DNA of 53,179 nt from Elusimicrobia bacterium RIFOXYD2_FULL_34_15 (GTDB taxonomy: Bacteria > Elusimicrobiota > UBA8919), in contig MGVS01000003.1 of assembly GCA_001800605.1 (NCBI GenBank), positions 4,920 to 58,098 of the forward strand. Reading direction: 5' to 3'. A program made the translations under genes and the position numbers. Positions 7,442 through 16,431 of the stretch are shown piece by piece. A model generated the notes under the pieces. It was given only the letters and a program-made list of their open reading frames with translations. It was not told where the DNA came from and ran no database searches. Every line of letters starts with the position of its first letter. Position 1 is the stretch's first letter.

Positions 7442-7972
7442 ATGAAAAAGATTTTAGGTCTATTGTTGATTTTAGCAGTAATGACAGGAATAGGTTATGC
7501 AGCGACAAATCCGGATAATATTGTATTGACAGTTACCATTGGCAACATAGCATATGGTGTCAGCATATCATCTGCTAGTAATTACTTCGGTACAGTAAAT
7601 CTTGGGGCATCTTCCAATTTTTACATTGGTACGCTATCCAATGATGGTAATACTATGGAGGATTGGCAAGTCCAGGGTACCAATGCATCTGGACCTAATT
7701 CGGGAACGTGGTCACTTGTTAGTACCATACCAGTTGGCAACGAGTATGCGCTTATGTTAGGAACTTCAGTAGCAGGTGCATCTATGCCGAATTGGACGGA
7801 TGGAGTAACTGCAAGCAGCGTTACTACTTCACAAGCTGCTGCTAATGCATGGGGCCAGAAAGCGGATGTTGGGTATACACGTGGATTGTGGTCAAGGATT
7901 ACAATGCCTACTACTTCATCTCAGAGCGGTGTATTTTCATTCACAGTCAGTATTTGGGGAACAGCTCCATAA
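7442..7972 (+). CDS. Small secreted protein, paralog 2
   Basis: A 176-residue protein, same length as the copy at 2723 and differing at about 26 positions by my count. The signal peptide and C-terminal third are nearly unchanged; differences cluster at residues 48-59 (DI to YF and nearby) and 113-137. I chose 7442 as the start, not the in-frame start at 7058, because the signal peptide MKKILGLLLILAVM begins there, AGAGGGGGGGTGAG lies just upstream, and the earlier codons translate palindromic repeats. Unlike paralog 1 it has no evident promoter directly upstream, so it may be read with the fibronectin gene before it. Function unknown; probably a surface subunit variant. Confidence 0.8.
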   Translation: MKKILGLLLILAVMTGIGYAATNPDNIVLTVTIGNIAYGVSISSASNYFGTVNLGASSNFYIGTLSNDGNTMEDWQVQGTNASGPNSGTWSLVSTIPVGNEYALMLGTSVAGASMPNWTDGVTASSVTTSQAAANAWGQKADVGYTRGLWSRITMPTTSSQSGVFSFTVSIWGTAP

Positions 7973-8019
7973 ATTGGAGTTAAAAAAGGCCGACAGAACA
8001 GCTGTAACGGTATAATAAA

Positions 8020-9603
8020 ATGAACAGAACTTTAAACCAGATATTAAAAACTTTAAAAACCATCAGAGAATGGACTGGTAATGTTCTGTCTCTAGCAATC
8101 CTTGTGGTATGTTTCTCAATTTTCAATGCAAATTATATTTATTCAGCATTTGATGAATTGAATGTCGGAGCGAGACCACAAGGAATGGCAGGAGCGTTTA
8201 CAGCTGTTTCGGATGATGTGAATGCTCTTTTCTACAATCCGGCAGGGATATCATTATTAAAGAAATCAGAATTCACATCAAATTATGGACGGCTCTTTAT
8301 GGGATTGGATGACGGTTCATCGCTTGGTTCGTCGTTTGTTGGTTTTGCGCATCCTACAGAAAAATACGGAGCAATGGGATTTGCATGGTACAATCTCTCA
8401 TTATCCGGTTTCTATGATGAAACTGTGTTATCGTTAGCATATTCTTATAATATCTTCAATAGATTATCAATGGGAGTTAGTGTAAAAGATCTTATGAGAA
8501 AATTTGGCAGTGATGATTATACAAAGACAGCTATTGACTCTAACGGCAACACCCGGGTTGACATAGAAGGAGTTTCGGGAGATCCTGTCTTTGAAAAGAG
8601 CAGCAGAACAAATTCAATAAGCGGCGACTTGGGATTACTTTACATGTATTCAAATACTTTGACTTTTGGATTTTCTGCAAAGAATGTTACATCGCCTGAT
8701 ATAGGGCTTGTAAATACGGAAAAATTGCCCATATCATATCGCTTAGGTGTTTCCTATAATAAAACAAATTATCTATTATCATTGGAAGCATTTAATAAGA
8801 ATAGTGATTTAAATATTTTAACTGGTGCAGAAAAATGGTTTACCGACAAGAATATTGGAATAAGAGGCGGATTATTAATCGGCAGCCGTAGATTAGGAAC
8901 TATAACAGTTGGTTCAAGTATGAAGTTTGATAATTTATCTTTTGATTATGCATTTGTTTGGCCTTTAACAGGAATAAAAGATACTTACGGTACACACAAA
9001 ATTTCACTTAATATAAAATTTGGAAAAGGTAGTATCTCTGATAAAGCAAAAAGAGATGAGATAAATAGGCTTCAACAGATGGAAGAACAGCGGAAAGCAA
9101 TCGTTGCAGCAGAAAAATTACAGAAAGAAGCTGACATAATTAAAAGAGAAACAGCCGCAAGATTAGCAGAAGCAAAAAGAAGAGAACTGGAAATGGAAAA
9201 TATTCAGAAGGCATCAGCCGTCCAGGAAGCAGAATTAGTAAAAACGATGAAGAAAAGCGAGACAGAAAAAGAGTTTAAAGATTTAATGTTAAATTATCAG
9301 AAGAGGGTTTCTGACGGTGCGGAGATTCCGGAAAGATTAACACTGCTTGACAAAATCATAAAAAAATATGATAATAACGGTATTAATATTTCTGATGCCA
9401 AAAAAGAAAGGGATTCTGTTATCAAAATACAGCAGACATACAGGAAAGATTTTAATTATTCTTTTAGTTATTACATGAAATTAAAATCAAGAGGCGCAAA
9501 GAAAGAAGAGAAGAGAGCAATAATCTCAAAAATAATAGAAAAATATAAAGGGAAAGGAATAGATATTTCAGAAGCCGAAAAAGAATTTGAGGAAGTAAAA
9601 TGA
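8020..9603 (+). CDS. PorV/PorQ-like outer-membrane barrel protein with C-terminal coiled coil
   Basis: A 527-residue protein. After an N-terminal hydrophobic segment (about residues 25-45) comes a PorV/PorQ-type beta-barrel domain (about 45-330) with the hallmark GMAGAFTAVSDDVNA and FYNPAGIS. Proteins of this kind sit in the outer membrane and in several phyla work with type IX secretion or gliding machinery. Residues 340-527 are highly charged and predicted coiled coil (long runs of E, K, R, Q), an unusual addition that could reach the periplasm and contact other parts. The histidine kinase gene overlaps its stop by four bases (ATGA), so the two are translationally coupled. The N-terminal MNRTLNQIL resembles the fibronectin protein at 4371. 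Confidence 0.82.
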   Translation: MNRTLNQILKTLKTIREWTGNVLSLAILVVCFSIFNANYIYSAFDELNVGARPQGMAGAFTAVSDDVNALFYNPAGISLLKKSEFTSNYGRLFMGLDDGSSLGSSFVGFAHPTEKYGAMGFAWYNLSLSGFYDETVLSLAYSYNIFNRLSMGVSVKDLMRKFGSDDYTKTAIDSNGNTRVDIEGVSGDPVFEKSSRTNSISGDLGLLYMYSNTLTFGFSAKNVTSPDIGLVNTEKLPISYRLGVSYNKTNYLLSLEAFNKNSDLNILTGAEKWFTDKNIGIRGGLLIGSRRLGTITVGSSMKFDNLSFDYAFVWPLTGIKDTYGTHKISLNIKFGKGSISDKAKRDEINRLQQMEEQRKAIVAAEKLQKEADIIKRETAARLAEAKRRELEMENIQKASAVQEAELVKTMKKSETEKEFKDLMLNYQKRVSDGAEIPERLTLLDKIIKKYDNNGINISDAKKERDSVIKIQQTYRKDFNYSFSYYMKLKSRGAKKEEKRAIISKIIEKYKGKGIDISEAEKEFEEVK

Positions 9604-11066
9604 CAATTAAAAACCGGTTAATAATTTCATTTGCTTTAATGATTGCGATAGTTGTTTTTATCGCTTCTATACTATTTTTTCAAGGTAAAATACAAAGGGA
9701 TTACCTTATGGATTCTGTGCAGAACTATTCTCTAATGGCCGGTATAAGAGAAATACAATATTATCTCGAAAAATCAGGTTCTGCTTGTGATTTTTATCTT
9801 GTATTGGGAGATTCTTCTGAAAAAAGCAAATTTAATGAATTTTCAGGTTTATTGCAAGAGAAAATTAACGATTATTCCTTGCAGCTTAATAATTTTAAAA
9901 TCAGTAAAGCAGAATATATCGAATTTTCTGAAATTGCAGATGCGTGTAATATATTGATTTCGAGATGGCAGAATGCAATAAATATGTATTCGGAAGGTAA
10001 AAGGGAACGTGCTATCAGCATGATAGAAAATAATGTTCTATCATATTATGATAAAATTAAAGAGAGAATAAAAAGCGAATATGAAAAAAAAATTAATGCA
10101 TATCAGATTGCGGAAAAAGAATCTTTAAGGATGGAAAAAATTAATTTTATAATATCAGTTGGTTTATCTGTACTAGCTATTATTTTAGCAATGATGCTCT
10201 CCGTGTTTTTATTTAGAACTATAACAAGACCTTTGACAAAGCTTAAAGAAGGAGCTGAAAAGATTGGCAACGGCAGTTTTTCACAGAGAATAGAGATTTC
10301 CGGCCACAATGAATTAACGGTGCTTGCAGAAGCATTTAATAAGATGGCTGAAAATCTAAAGAGATCGGAGACACAGTTGATTCAGATGGATAGAATGGCT
10401 TCCCTTGGCCAGCTTGCCGGCGGTATTGCACATGAACTTAATAATCCTTTAACCGGCGTTTTAGGCCAGACAGAGATGCTTCTTGAAAAACTTCCGCCTC
10501 AGGATCCAATTAGAGAAACACTTGAAAAAATCGGGAAAGCAGCAGAAAGATGCAGAAAGATTACTAAGGGATTGTTGGATTTTTCAAGGCAGAAAGATTA
10601 TACTTTTGAGTATATTGATGTTCCTAAATTATTGGACAATTCTTTGGATATATGTTCGTCAGATTTAATTGCATCTAAAATAAACGTTGTAAAAAAATAC
10701 GGAAAAGAAGTTCCAAAAGCATATATTTCACAACCTCATATCCAGCAGGTATTTTTAAATATAATTACAAATGCAATCCATGCTATGAAACACGGTGGAA
10801 CGCTTACGATTGTTACAGATGTTGTAATAAATAATTATGTTACGGTAGCTTTTAAGGATACTGGAGACGGAATATCAAAAGTAAATCTTGAAAAAATGTT
10901 CACTCCATTTTTTACAACTAAAGAACCTGGTAAAGGGACCGGTTTGGGGTTGGTTATTTCGTACGGAATTATTCAGAAACATAACGGTAAAATACTGGTA
11001 TCAAGCGATGGCGATAAAAAAGGCGCTACATTTACTTTAAGATTGCCTGCTGGGGGGATAAAATGA
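9600..11066 (+). CDS. Membrane sensor histidine kinase (HAMP, HisKA, HATPase)
   Basis: A 488-residue kinase. Membrane segments lie at about residues 7-27 and 178-202 and enclose a helical periplasmic sensor region of about 150 residues (four-helix-bundle-like). A HAMP linker follows (about 203-255), then a dimerisation/phosphoacceptor domain with [13 protein letters not shown], phosphoacceptor His278, and an ATPase domain with N-box [11 protein letters not shown]1 box DTGDGIS and GTGLGL. No receiver is fused and no response regulator gene is next to it. The tight overlap with the PorV-like gene before and the FlgD-like mini-gene after suggests it senses the envelope or the surface apparatus. 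Its natural partner could be the NtrC-like protein at 35647, but that is speculative. Confidence 0.9.
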   Translation: MTIKNRLIISFALMIAIVVFIASILFFQGKIQRDYLMDSVQNYSLMAGIREIQYYLEKSGSACDFYLVLGDSSEKSKFNEFSGLLQEKINDYSLQLNNFKISKAEYIEFSEIADACNILISRWQNAINMYSEGKRERAISMIENNVLSYYDKIKERIKSEYEKKINAYQIAEKESLRMEKINFIISVGLSVLAIILAMMLSVFLFRTITRPLTKLKEGAEKIGNGSFSQRIEISGHNELTVLAEAFNKMAENLKRSETQLIQMDRMASLGQLAGGIAHELNNPLTGVLGQTEMLLEKLPPQDPIRETLEKIGKAAERCRKITKGLLDFSRQKDYTFEYIDVPKLLDNSLDICSSDLIASKINVVKKYGKEVPKAYISQPHIQQVFLNIITNAIHAMKHGGTLTIVTDVVINNYVTVAFKDTGDGISKVNLEKMFTPFFTTKEPGKGTGLGLVISYGIIQKHNGKILVSSDGDKKGATFTLRLPAGGIK

Positions 11067-11449
11067 AATATTTATCTTTTAATGTTTTTAAACATATATT
11101 TAAACTATTAACTTCAATCTTAATATGTCTAACGTTTTTGAATTTTTTATTTGCTGAAGGGTTTAAAATTGCGGAAGTAAAACCAAAAATAATAACACCT
11201 GCATCCAGTTCGGGAATAAATGATTATTTGATAATAAGTTATGATAATCCGAACGATTCTAATGTAAGCGGAAAGATTATTACATTAAACGGATATTTTG
11301 TTGCTGATATGCTAAATAATGATTTATCAGCAAAAATAACATGGAACGGGAAGGATGACAGTGGTAAAGTGGTTTCTTCCGGGATTTATATTTATCAGAT
11401 TGATGTTGAAGGTAAAGTTTTTAATGGGACGGTAGTAGTGGCTAAATAG
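11063..11449 (+). CDS. Mini-protein: membrane/signal segment plus FlgD-like C-terminal domain
   Basis: A 128-residue protein with a hydrophobic signal segment (about residues 10-32) followed almost only by a FlgD/CHU_C-like Ig domain. Its end, SGIYIYQIDVEGKVFNGTVVVAK-like (split here as SGIYIYQI and GKVFNGTVVVAK), is nearly identical to the last 30 residues of the 896-residue fibronectin protein. The start overlaps the kinase stop by four bases. It may be a free-standing copy of a sorting/anchoring domain, or a remnant of a larger secreted protein. The near identity implies recent copying or strong selection on this tail. Confidence 0.75.
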   Translation: MKYLSFNVFKHIFKLLTSILICLTFLNFLFAEGFKIAEVKPKIITPASSSGINDYLIISYDNPNDSNVSGKIITLNGYFVADMLNNDLSAKITWNGKDDSGKVVSSGIYIYQIDVEGKVFNGTVVVAK

Positions 11450-11454
11450 ATAAA

Positions 11455-11507
11455 GTAACGGGTAACGGGTAATGAGTAACGAGTAGGCGCACGACTTAAG
11501 TCGTGCG
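11455..11507 (+). repeat. Heptamer array followed by perfect 20-base palindrome
   Basis: Heptamers GTAACGG, GTAACGG, GTAATGA, GTAACGA (11455-11482) are followed by a perfect palindrome at 11488-11507 centred on CGACTTAAGTCG. No T tract follows, so it is not a standard terminator. Confidence 0.65.
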
Positions 11508-11562
11508 ATTGCGGGATAGTGGGATGGTGCGTTGACGGGATTGTGCGTTTGTGGATGGTTAT

Positions 11563-13407
11563 ATGAAAAATATAAAACTATTGTTATTACTTATAACTTT
11601 TAGTCTTTTACCTGCGGCGTTGTTTTCTGCATTTGATGATATTGCTCCCGGTGTAAGACCTGCGGCTATGGGTGGGGCATTTACGGCTCTTTCAGATGAT
11701 GCTAATGCAATATACTATAATCCGGCGGGTCTTTATCGTCTTCAAAATAATGAATTGATAGCATCGTACGGGAAACTTTATTGGGGGCTTACTGATGGTT
11801 CAAATATATCCAATTCGGATATATTGTATGTAAATCCATTTGGTAAATTTGGTACGGTAGGACTGGGAATATATTCACTTGCTCTTACCGGTTTATATAC
11901 AGAAAAAATAATTTTATTTTCGTATGGAATGAGAATTATACCTAAAGTAGGTGTTGGAATAACAATGAAATCGCTTTCTCATGTTTATGGTTCAGATGAA
12001 TATACTGAAAATGCTATTGACGATACGGGTAATGCTTCAGGACAACCGGACGAAGTGTTTTCAGCCGGTAAAAGCAAGTCTAAACTTTCATCGGATATCG
12101 GAATATTTTATAGGCCGGAATCAAGATATAATTTGGGTGTTGTAGTCCAAAATATAAATTCACCTGATGTAGGATTAGTGGAATCTGATAAAGTTGAAAA
12201 AACAGTAAGGGCAGGTTTTTCATATTCACCTAGGACTTCAAATTTATCTCTTGAAGTTATATCTAAAGCAAATGATACCGATTTTATTGCAGGTTTTGAG
12301 AGATTTTTCATGAAAAAAGTTTTTGCGTTAAGAGGTGCAATGGCTTTTGGCAGTAAAGAATTAAGAAAATTATCATTAGGATTTGGTGTAAGTAAAAGTA
12401 TATATAAAATTGATTATTCATTTATTTACCCGCTTGCCGGAATTAATAATACTTACGGTACACATAAATTAGCATTTTCTATTTCATTCGGGCCTGTTCC
12501 TAATATAGAGCAATTAACTATGGAGTTTCTGCCAGAACAGGAAGAATTGACAGGTGAAGGAGTTGCTATCACCGCAAAAACTGTAACTGAAGATGATAAA
12601 AGAGCTTCTGATCTATTAGTAAAAGTATCACAGGATTTATACAGAAAAGGATTCTATCAAAAAGCGCTAGAAAATATTGTTAAAGCAATTGAATATAATC
12701 CAAAGAATCAGGGAGCTCAATTATTAAAAAAGAAAATGACTTCAGTAGCGTCCATGTTTCCTGAACTGACCGATAATGAAAAAATATCAAAAATAATCAG
12801 AAAAGGTTTGACTGCATATTTTGATAATAGTCCTGTTCTTGCGGTAAATGCGATCAGGTATTCTACGGAACTTGCTCCAGAGAACAATTCATTAACACAA
12901 TTGTTCGAATTGATAACCAAGGAATTTCCGGGTTATGCAGGGCAGGAAGAATCTATATCCGGCTTGACGTTGGTAAGCAGGAAACTGCAACAGGCACTTG
13001 AGAATATTTACAGCGGAAAATATGTTCAAGCGATTACAGAATGTAAAACCGTTTTGGAGTTGGAAGAAGATAATATTGTCGCGCTTATGCGGCTTGGTTC
13101 TGCATACTGGGCAATGGGTGATTTTGATAAAGCTAAATCAGTATGGCGGGATGCATTAAGATACGACCCGAACAATGTTCAAATAAGAGAGTTTCTTAAA
13201 GGAGAAACCACGGTTCCAAAAGTCGAAAAACTTGGAGAAAAGCCATTAGTTAGAAAATATGCTGTTCAACGAGGCGATACTCCTCAGAAAATATCAGAAA
13301 AATTTTATGGTAATAAAACCAGTTGGTCCAAAATCTACGAAGCAAATAAAGATATATTACCAAATAGATGGACAATATCGTATGGTCAAGAGTTGAATAT
13401 ACCGTAA
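11563..13407 (+). CDS. PorV/PorQ-like protein fused to TPR repeats and a LysM domain
   Basis: A 614-residue protein. The signal peptide (MKNIKLLLLLITF, cleavage after FSA) sets the start at the ATG 11563; an upstream in-frame GTG at 11551 lies in low-complexity DNA. Residues about 25-330 form a PorV/PorQ-type barrel with AMGGAFTALSDD and YYNPAGLY, clearly related to the protein at 8020. Residues about 345-550 carry TPR repeats (for example GFYQKALENIVKAIEYNP and GDFDKAKSVWRDALRYDP). Residues about 560-614 form a LysM domain (YAVQRGDTPQKISEKFYGN). Thus one chain spans outer membrane, protein interaction module and peptidoglycan binding. It directly precedes the motor genes, which suggests it links the motor to the envelope. 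Confidence 0.85.
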   Translation: MKNIKLLLLLITFSLLPAALFSAFDDIAPGVRPAAMGGAFTALSDDANAIYYNPAGLYRLQNNELIASYGKLYWGLTDGSNISNSDILYVNPFGKFGTVGLGIYSLALTGLYTEKIILFSYGMRIIPKVGVGITMKSLSHVYGSDEYTENAIDDTGNASGQPDEVFSAGKSKSKLSSDIGIFYRPESRYNLGVVVQNINSPDVGLVESDKVEKTVRAGFSYSPRTSNLSLEVISKANDTDFIAGFERFFMKKVFALRGAMAFGSKELRKLSLGFGVSKSIYKIDYSFIYPLAGINNTYGTHKLAFSISFGPVPNIEQLTMEFLPEQEELTGEGVAITAKTVTEDDKRASDLLVKVSQDLYRKGFYQKALENIVKAIEYNPKNQGAQLLKKKMTSVASMFPELTDNEKISKIIRKGLTAYFDNSPVLAVNAIRYSTELAPENNSLTQLFELITKEFPGYAGQEESISGLTLVSRKLQQALENIYSGKYVQAITECKTVLELEEDNIVALMRLGSAYWAMGDFDKAKSVWRDALRYDPNNVQIREFLKGETTVPKVEKLGEKPLVRKYAVQRGDTPQKISEKFYGNKTSWSKIYEANKDILPNRWTISYGQELNIP

Positions 13408-13421
13408 AAAAAATGTATAAT

Positions 13422-13449
13422 GTGATTGTTGAGAAAACTCAACAATCAC
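13422..13449 (+). terminator. Strong stem-loop after the PorV-TPR-LysM gene
   Basis: GTGATTGTTGAG (13422-13433) pairs perfectly with CTCAACAATCAC (13438-13449) around an AAAA loop, 14 bases after the stop codon. No T tract follows, so it may act as an RNA-stabilising or Rho-assisted end rather than a classical terminator. Confidence 0.45.
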
Positions 13450-13707
13450 TGATTAAAACGATTAAAAACAAGATTACACAGATTTAAACAAAGGTGTCAT
13501 GCTGAACGGAGTGCCTGCCCGCCTACGGTTAAGTGGCGGGAAGCATCTGTAGTTAGGTATTTTAAGGCGAGATTCTTTAGAATGACCCCGATAAGTCTGG
13601 GGCAGGCAGCAAAAAAGGTGTTTTTTAATGAAACATTTTAAAAAAATAATTATAGGTGTTTTATTTATTTTTAATCCCGATAAATCGGGACAAGTTTTTT
13701 CATTTTT

Positions 13708-13755
13708 TCCGCCACTAAGACTTTGGCGGACCCGCCTGCGATTTAGTGGCGGGAA
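13708..13755 (+). repeat. CCGCCACTAA-type double palindrome
   Basis: TTCCGCCACTAA pairs with TTAGTGGCGGGAA, and an inner TTGGCGGA/CCCGCC pair adds a second stem. The same architecture recurs at 15431-15478, 30245-30294 (inside hisH) and 39513-39558. Confidence 0.7.
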
Positions 13756-13810
13756 TTTTTCCCCGTTTAGAAAACTAACCAATATGATTTATGATACTAT
13801 TGGACATGTA

Positions 13811-15397
13811 ATGAATAAAGTATATAGTCGTTATGGAATTATCATTGTTATGTGTTTTCTAACGGGGTTTAATTGTCTCTGTGCTATCGATAATATTGAT
13901 CGTGAAAAGCTAACTCTTGAAACCAATATAGAAAAAAGGGTTACTGATGCTTTGGCAAAACTAGTGAATCCCCAAGATTTTATTGTAATGGTGAATATTG
14001 AACCGATAATCGAAGAAGCCAATAGGACAAATACAACTCCTCAGATAGAACAGTTGCAAGCCCCGACTATAAAAAAGAAAGATTATATTTTACCAGGAAT
14101 ACCTGCAAAAAAAGGTTTGGGTGATGAAGAAAAAACGTCTCAATCTCCCGTACAGGTTGTTGTATCGCCTAATGAGAGTAATATAGAGGTGATGAAAAAC
14201 TTTATCAAAAAAATAACTGTTACGGTAAAATTTGACAAAAATGTTCCGGATAATATTATTAACGAAGCAAAAACAATTGTTTCGGGATTGGTTAATTTTA
14301 ACGTAGAACGGGGAGACATTTTGGCTGTTGAAAAAACAGAGTTTTATAAAAAACAAATTCCCTGGTATCAAATATTTACAAATTTTCCGTCATTAATATG
14401 GTTTTTAGGTATTGTATTATTTGCGTTTTTCCTGTTTGGCCCGCTAAATGTATTTTTCCAGCACCTGCTTAGAACACTTAATGTAAAATCCGCACAAACT
14501 TCAGATAACAATCAAGCAATGGCTCAACCCCAGATAAATGTACATACCAGTGGTGGAGGTGGTGGGCCTGTTACTATGTCACTTGAAGAAGGTAGATCAA
14601 AAAAACCGACACTTTTTTCTTTTATTAATGACGGTAATCTCTGGAATCTTGCATATTTATTAAAAACTGAATCACCCGATAGAACAGCTCTTGTTTTAAG
14701 CTATATGAGAAATGATTGGGCGTCTTTTGTATTATCACAGTTGCCTATAGATCTTCAATCAAAGGTAGCTGTTGAACTTGCCAGTGTAAAACAACTTGAG
14801 CCCGATGATGTCGAGATAATGGAATTAGAGTTGAAGAAAAAAATAGATTATTTAATCGGCGGTTCTGCTCAGATAATAAAAATATGTGAAAGCTCAGATA
14901 AAAAAACTTGTGAAAACATAATTTCTTCTTTATCTGTATCAAATCCCGAACTTGCGGAACAGGTTAGAACCCAGCTTCTGAATATAGATGATTTATATTT
15001 TGTTGATTCATCCGGGTTAAGAATCCTTTTCAGAGAAATACCTCTTCCGTCTTGGGCGATAGGATTACGAGTGGCTAAGGATGTAACTCGCGAAAAAATA
15101 TTAAAAACGCTTCCTACGGGTGCTGCTGAGATGTTAAAACAAGAAATTGAGCTGAATCAGAATGTTTCACAAGCTATGATAGACGAAGAAGAAAAAAGAA
15201 TAATCACAATAATGCGTAAATTAAGAAACGAGGGTAGGATTATTATTGCAAAAGGTGAAAAGGTAGAAGAAACTTCAGAGAATACAGTTAAAACAGAAGA
15301 AAAAGAAGAAACTGTTTCTGGCAACGAAACAAATGAATCACGCGAGGAACGTTTAGCAAGAATAAAAGATAGATTAAAAAAAGAAAGAGGAGGCTAA
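13811..15397 (+). CDS. FliF(C-terminal half)-FliG fusion: flagellar-type rotor protein
   Basis: From the chosen start the protein has 528 residues. A signal/membrane segment (about 8-24) is followed by a periplasmic region resembling the C-terminal part of FliF: NIEKRVTDALAKLVNP near residue 40 and ITVTVKFDKNVPD with VERGDILAV near 140-175. A transmembrane helix lies at about 191-213. After a linker, residues 273-500 match FliG middle and C-terminal domains: ESPDRTALVLSYM stands for the usual EHPQ motif, and TREKILKTLPTGAAEML aligns with the torque-helix region (LREK...). The tail is charged. FliF and FliG are normally two proteins; FliG binds the end of FliF. MotA and two MotB-like genes follow at once. 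The frame extends back to 13628 and also has an ATG at 13784, but upstream codons are repeat-derived. Confidence 0.78.
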   Translation: MNKVYSRYGIIIVMCFLTGFNCLCAIDNIDREKLTLETNIEKRVTDALAKLVNPQDFIVMVNIEPIIEEANRTNTTPQIEQLQAPTIKKKDYILPGIPAKKGLGDEEKTSQSPVQVVVSPNESNIEVMKNFIKKITVTVKFDKNVPDNIINEAKTIVSGLVNFNVERGDILAVEKTEFYKKQIPWYQIFTNFPSLIWFLGIVLFAFFLFGPLNVFFQHLLRTLNVKSAQTSDNNQAMAQPQINVHTSGGGGGPVTMSLEEGRSKKPTLFSFINDGNLWNLAYLLKTESPDRTALVLSYMRNDWASFVLSQLPIDLQSKVAVELASVKQLEPDDVEIMELELKKKIDYLIGGSAQIIKICESSDKKTCENIISSLSVSNPELAEQVRTQLLNIDDLYFVDSSGLRILFREIPLPSWAIGLRVAKDVTREKILKTLPTGAAEMLKQEIELNQNVSQAMIDEEEKRIITIMRKLRNEGRIIIAKGEKVEETSENTVKTEEKEETVSGNETNESREERLARIKDRLKKERGG

Positions 15398-15399
15398 TA

Positions 15400-15545
15400 A
15401 GGCAAGTTAAAATAGAGACAAGTTAAAAGTTTCCGCCATTGAGTCGTAGGCGGATCCGCCAAAGTATTAGTGGCGGAAAAAATTGACGGATTTTATAAAT
15501 TCAGTTAATAAAATATTACCAAAACTTTTAATTTTAACTTGACTT
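15400..15545 (+). repeat. Inverted heptamer array enclosing a CCGCC palindrome
   Basis: The left arm (GGCAAGTTAAAATAG, AAGTTAAAAGT) is complementary to the right arm (ACTTTTAATTTTAACTTG, 15525-15542). Between them lies the palindrome TTCCGCCATT...TAGTGGCGGAA (15431-15478). The whole could fold into one long hairpin just before motA. Confidence 0.65.
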
Positions 15546-15552
15546 TTTTTTT

Positions 15553-16314
15553 ATGGATATTTTAACTATACTTGGTTTAGGAATTGGATTTGGCGCTGTT
15601 TATATAGTCATGCAACAGGGCGGAATATTAAGTTTACTTTTTGATAAATATGCAGCAATTCTTGTTTTTGGAGGAACACTTGGTGCTACAATGATTTCTG
15701 TTCCTTTCACACAAATGAAAACTGCGTTAAGGGCGTCTTTTTTCACAATATTTCCTGCATCATTAAGACAAAAACCGGAATTGATAATAAATACATTGAT
15801 TGGTCTTTGTGAAAAGTCAAAACGTTCAGGTATAGATTCCTTGCAGGAAGATGTAGTAAGAATTGAAGACAGATTTTTAAAAGAAGGGATACAACTACTA
15901 ATTGACGGTTTATCGCCTGATTTAATAAGAGAAAATCTTGAGACTGAAATTATTTTCATACGTAAAAGACATATGGCTAATGCATCTGTTTTTAGGACAA
16001 TGGGAACATATGCCCCAATATTCGGACTACTGGGAACCCTAATTGGTGTTGTTCAGGTATTAAAAAATCTTGCCGATCCAAAGACAATGGGCGCCTCAAT
16101 GGCTATTGCAGTGACAACGACATTTTATGGTATTTTTTCCACAAACTTTATCTTCCTTCCGTTAGGTTCAAAATTAAATGCACTTTCCGATGCTGAAATT
16201 CTCACGAAAGAAGTAATGATTGAAGGTATTTTGTCCATACAAGCCGGCGATATACCGTTAATTCTAAGAAGAAAATTAGAAGCATATCTCGCATACAGAA
16301 TGCGTAAAAAATAA
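15553..16314 (+). CDS. motA: Stator protein MotA
   Basis: A 253-residue MotA/TolQ/ExbB-family protein of typical MotA length. Four membrane segments are visible: about 2-20, 33-52, 150-172 and 185-205, with a large cytoplasmic loop between the second and third. The conserved TYAPIFGLLGTLIGVV contains the proline that in MotA lines the ion path, and FGGTLGATMISVPF matches the second helix. MotA forms a pentamer around two MotB chains and drives the rotor with ion flow. Here the rotor partner would be the FliG part encoded directly upstream. The start ATG has no Shine-Dalgarno sequence and follows a T-rich run. Confidence 0.9.
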   Translation: MDILTILGLGIGFGAVYIVMQQGGILSLLFDKYAAILVFGGTLGATMISVPFTQMKTALRASFFTIFPASLRQKPELIINTLIGLCEKSKRSGIDSLQEDVVRIEDRFLKEGIQLLIDGLSPDLIRENLETEIIFIRKRHMANASVFRTMGTYAPIFGLLGTLIGVVQVLKNLADPKTMGASMAIAVTTTFYGIFSTNFIFLPLGSKLNALSDAEILTKEVMIEGILSIQAGDIPLILRRKLEAYLAYRMRKK

Positions 16315-16330
16315 ATAAATCAGGGAGAAA

Positions 16331-16418
16331 GTGAGATGGGTAAATAGGTGGAAAGGAAAAACAAAAAGTTTTAAATCCTTATCTCTCTACCTCTCTACCT
16401 TTTTACCTTTCTATCCTG
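16331..16418 (+). repeat. Inverted heptamer array before motB
   Basis: The left arm (GTGAGATGGGTAAATAGGTG, 16331-16350 and on) mirrors the right arm (CTCTACCTTTTTACCTTTC near 16394-16413). Arms keep an approximate seven-base period and can pair as GGTAAA with TTTACC. Confidence 0.6.
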
Positions 16419-16431
16419 TAAGTTGTTCATT

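Larger units (their letters stand above)
13408..13810 (+). other. Repeat-rich interval before the rotor fusion gene
   Basis: The interval holds a perfect 12-base-pair hairpin (13422-13449), a heptamer-like stretch (GATTAAA/GATTACA, 13451-13488), a CCCGCC/GGCGGG palindrome (13518-13540), a TCCCGA/TCGGGA hairpin (13675-13690) and a 48-base CCGCCACTAA-type palindrome (13708-13755). A frame from 13628 is open through the last two, but these codons look repeat-derived. Confidence 0.65.

Noticed and set aside
4371-11449. A complete type IX secretion system
   Set aside because: Only PorV-like proteins and sorting-domain-like tails are seen; no SprA, GldK, GldL, GldM or GldN gene is present in the window.
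13628-13810. N-terminal extension of the FliF-FliG fusion
   Set aside because: The codons cover a TCCCGA/TCGGGA hairpin and a CCGCC palindrome; a proper signal segment begins at 13811. A start at 13784 cannot be excluded.
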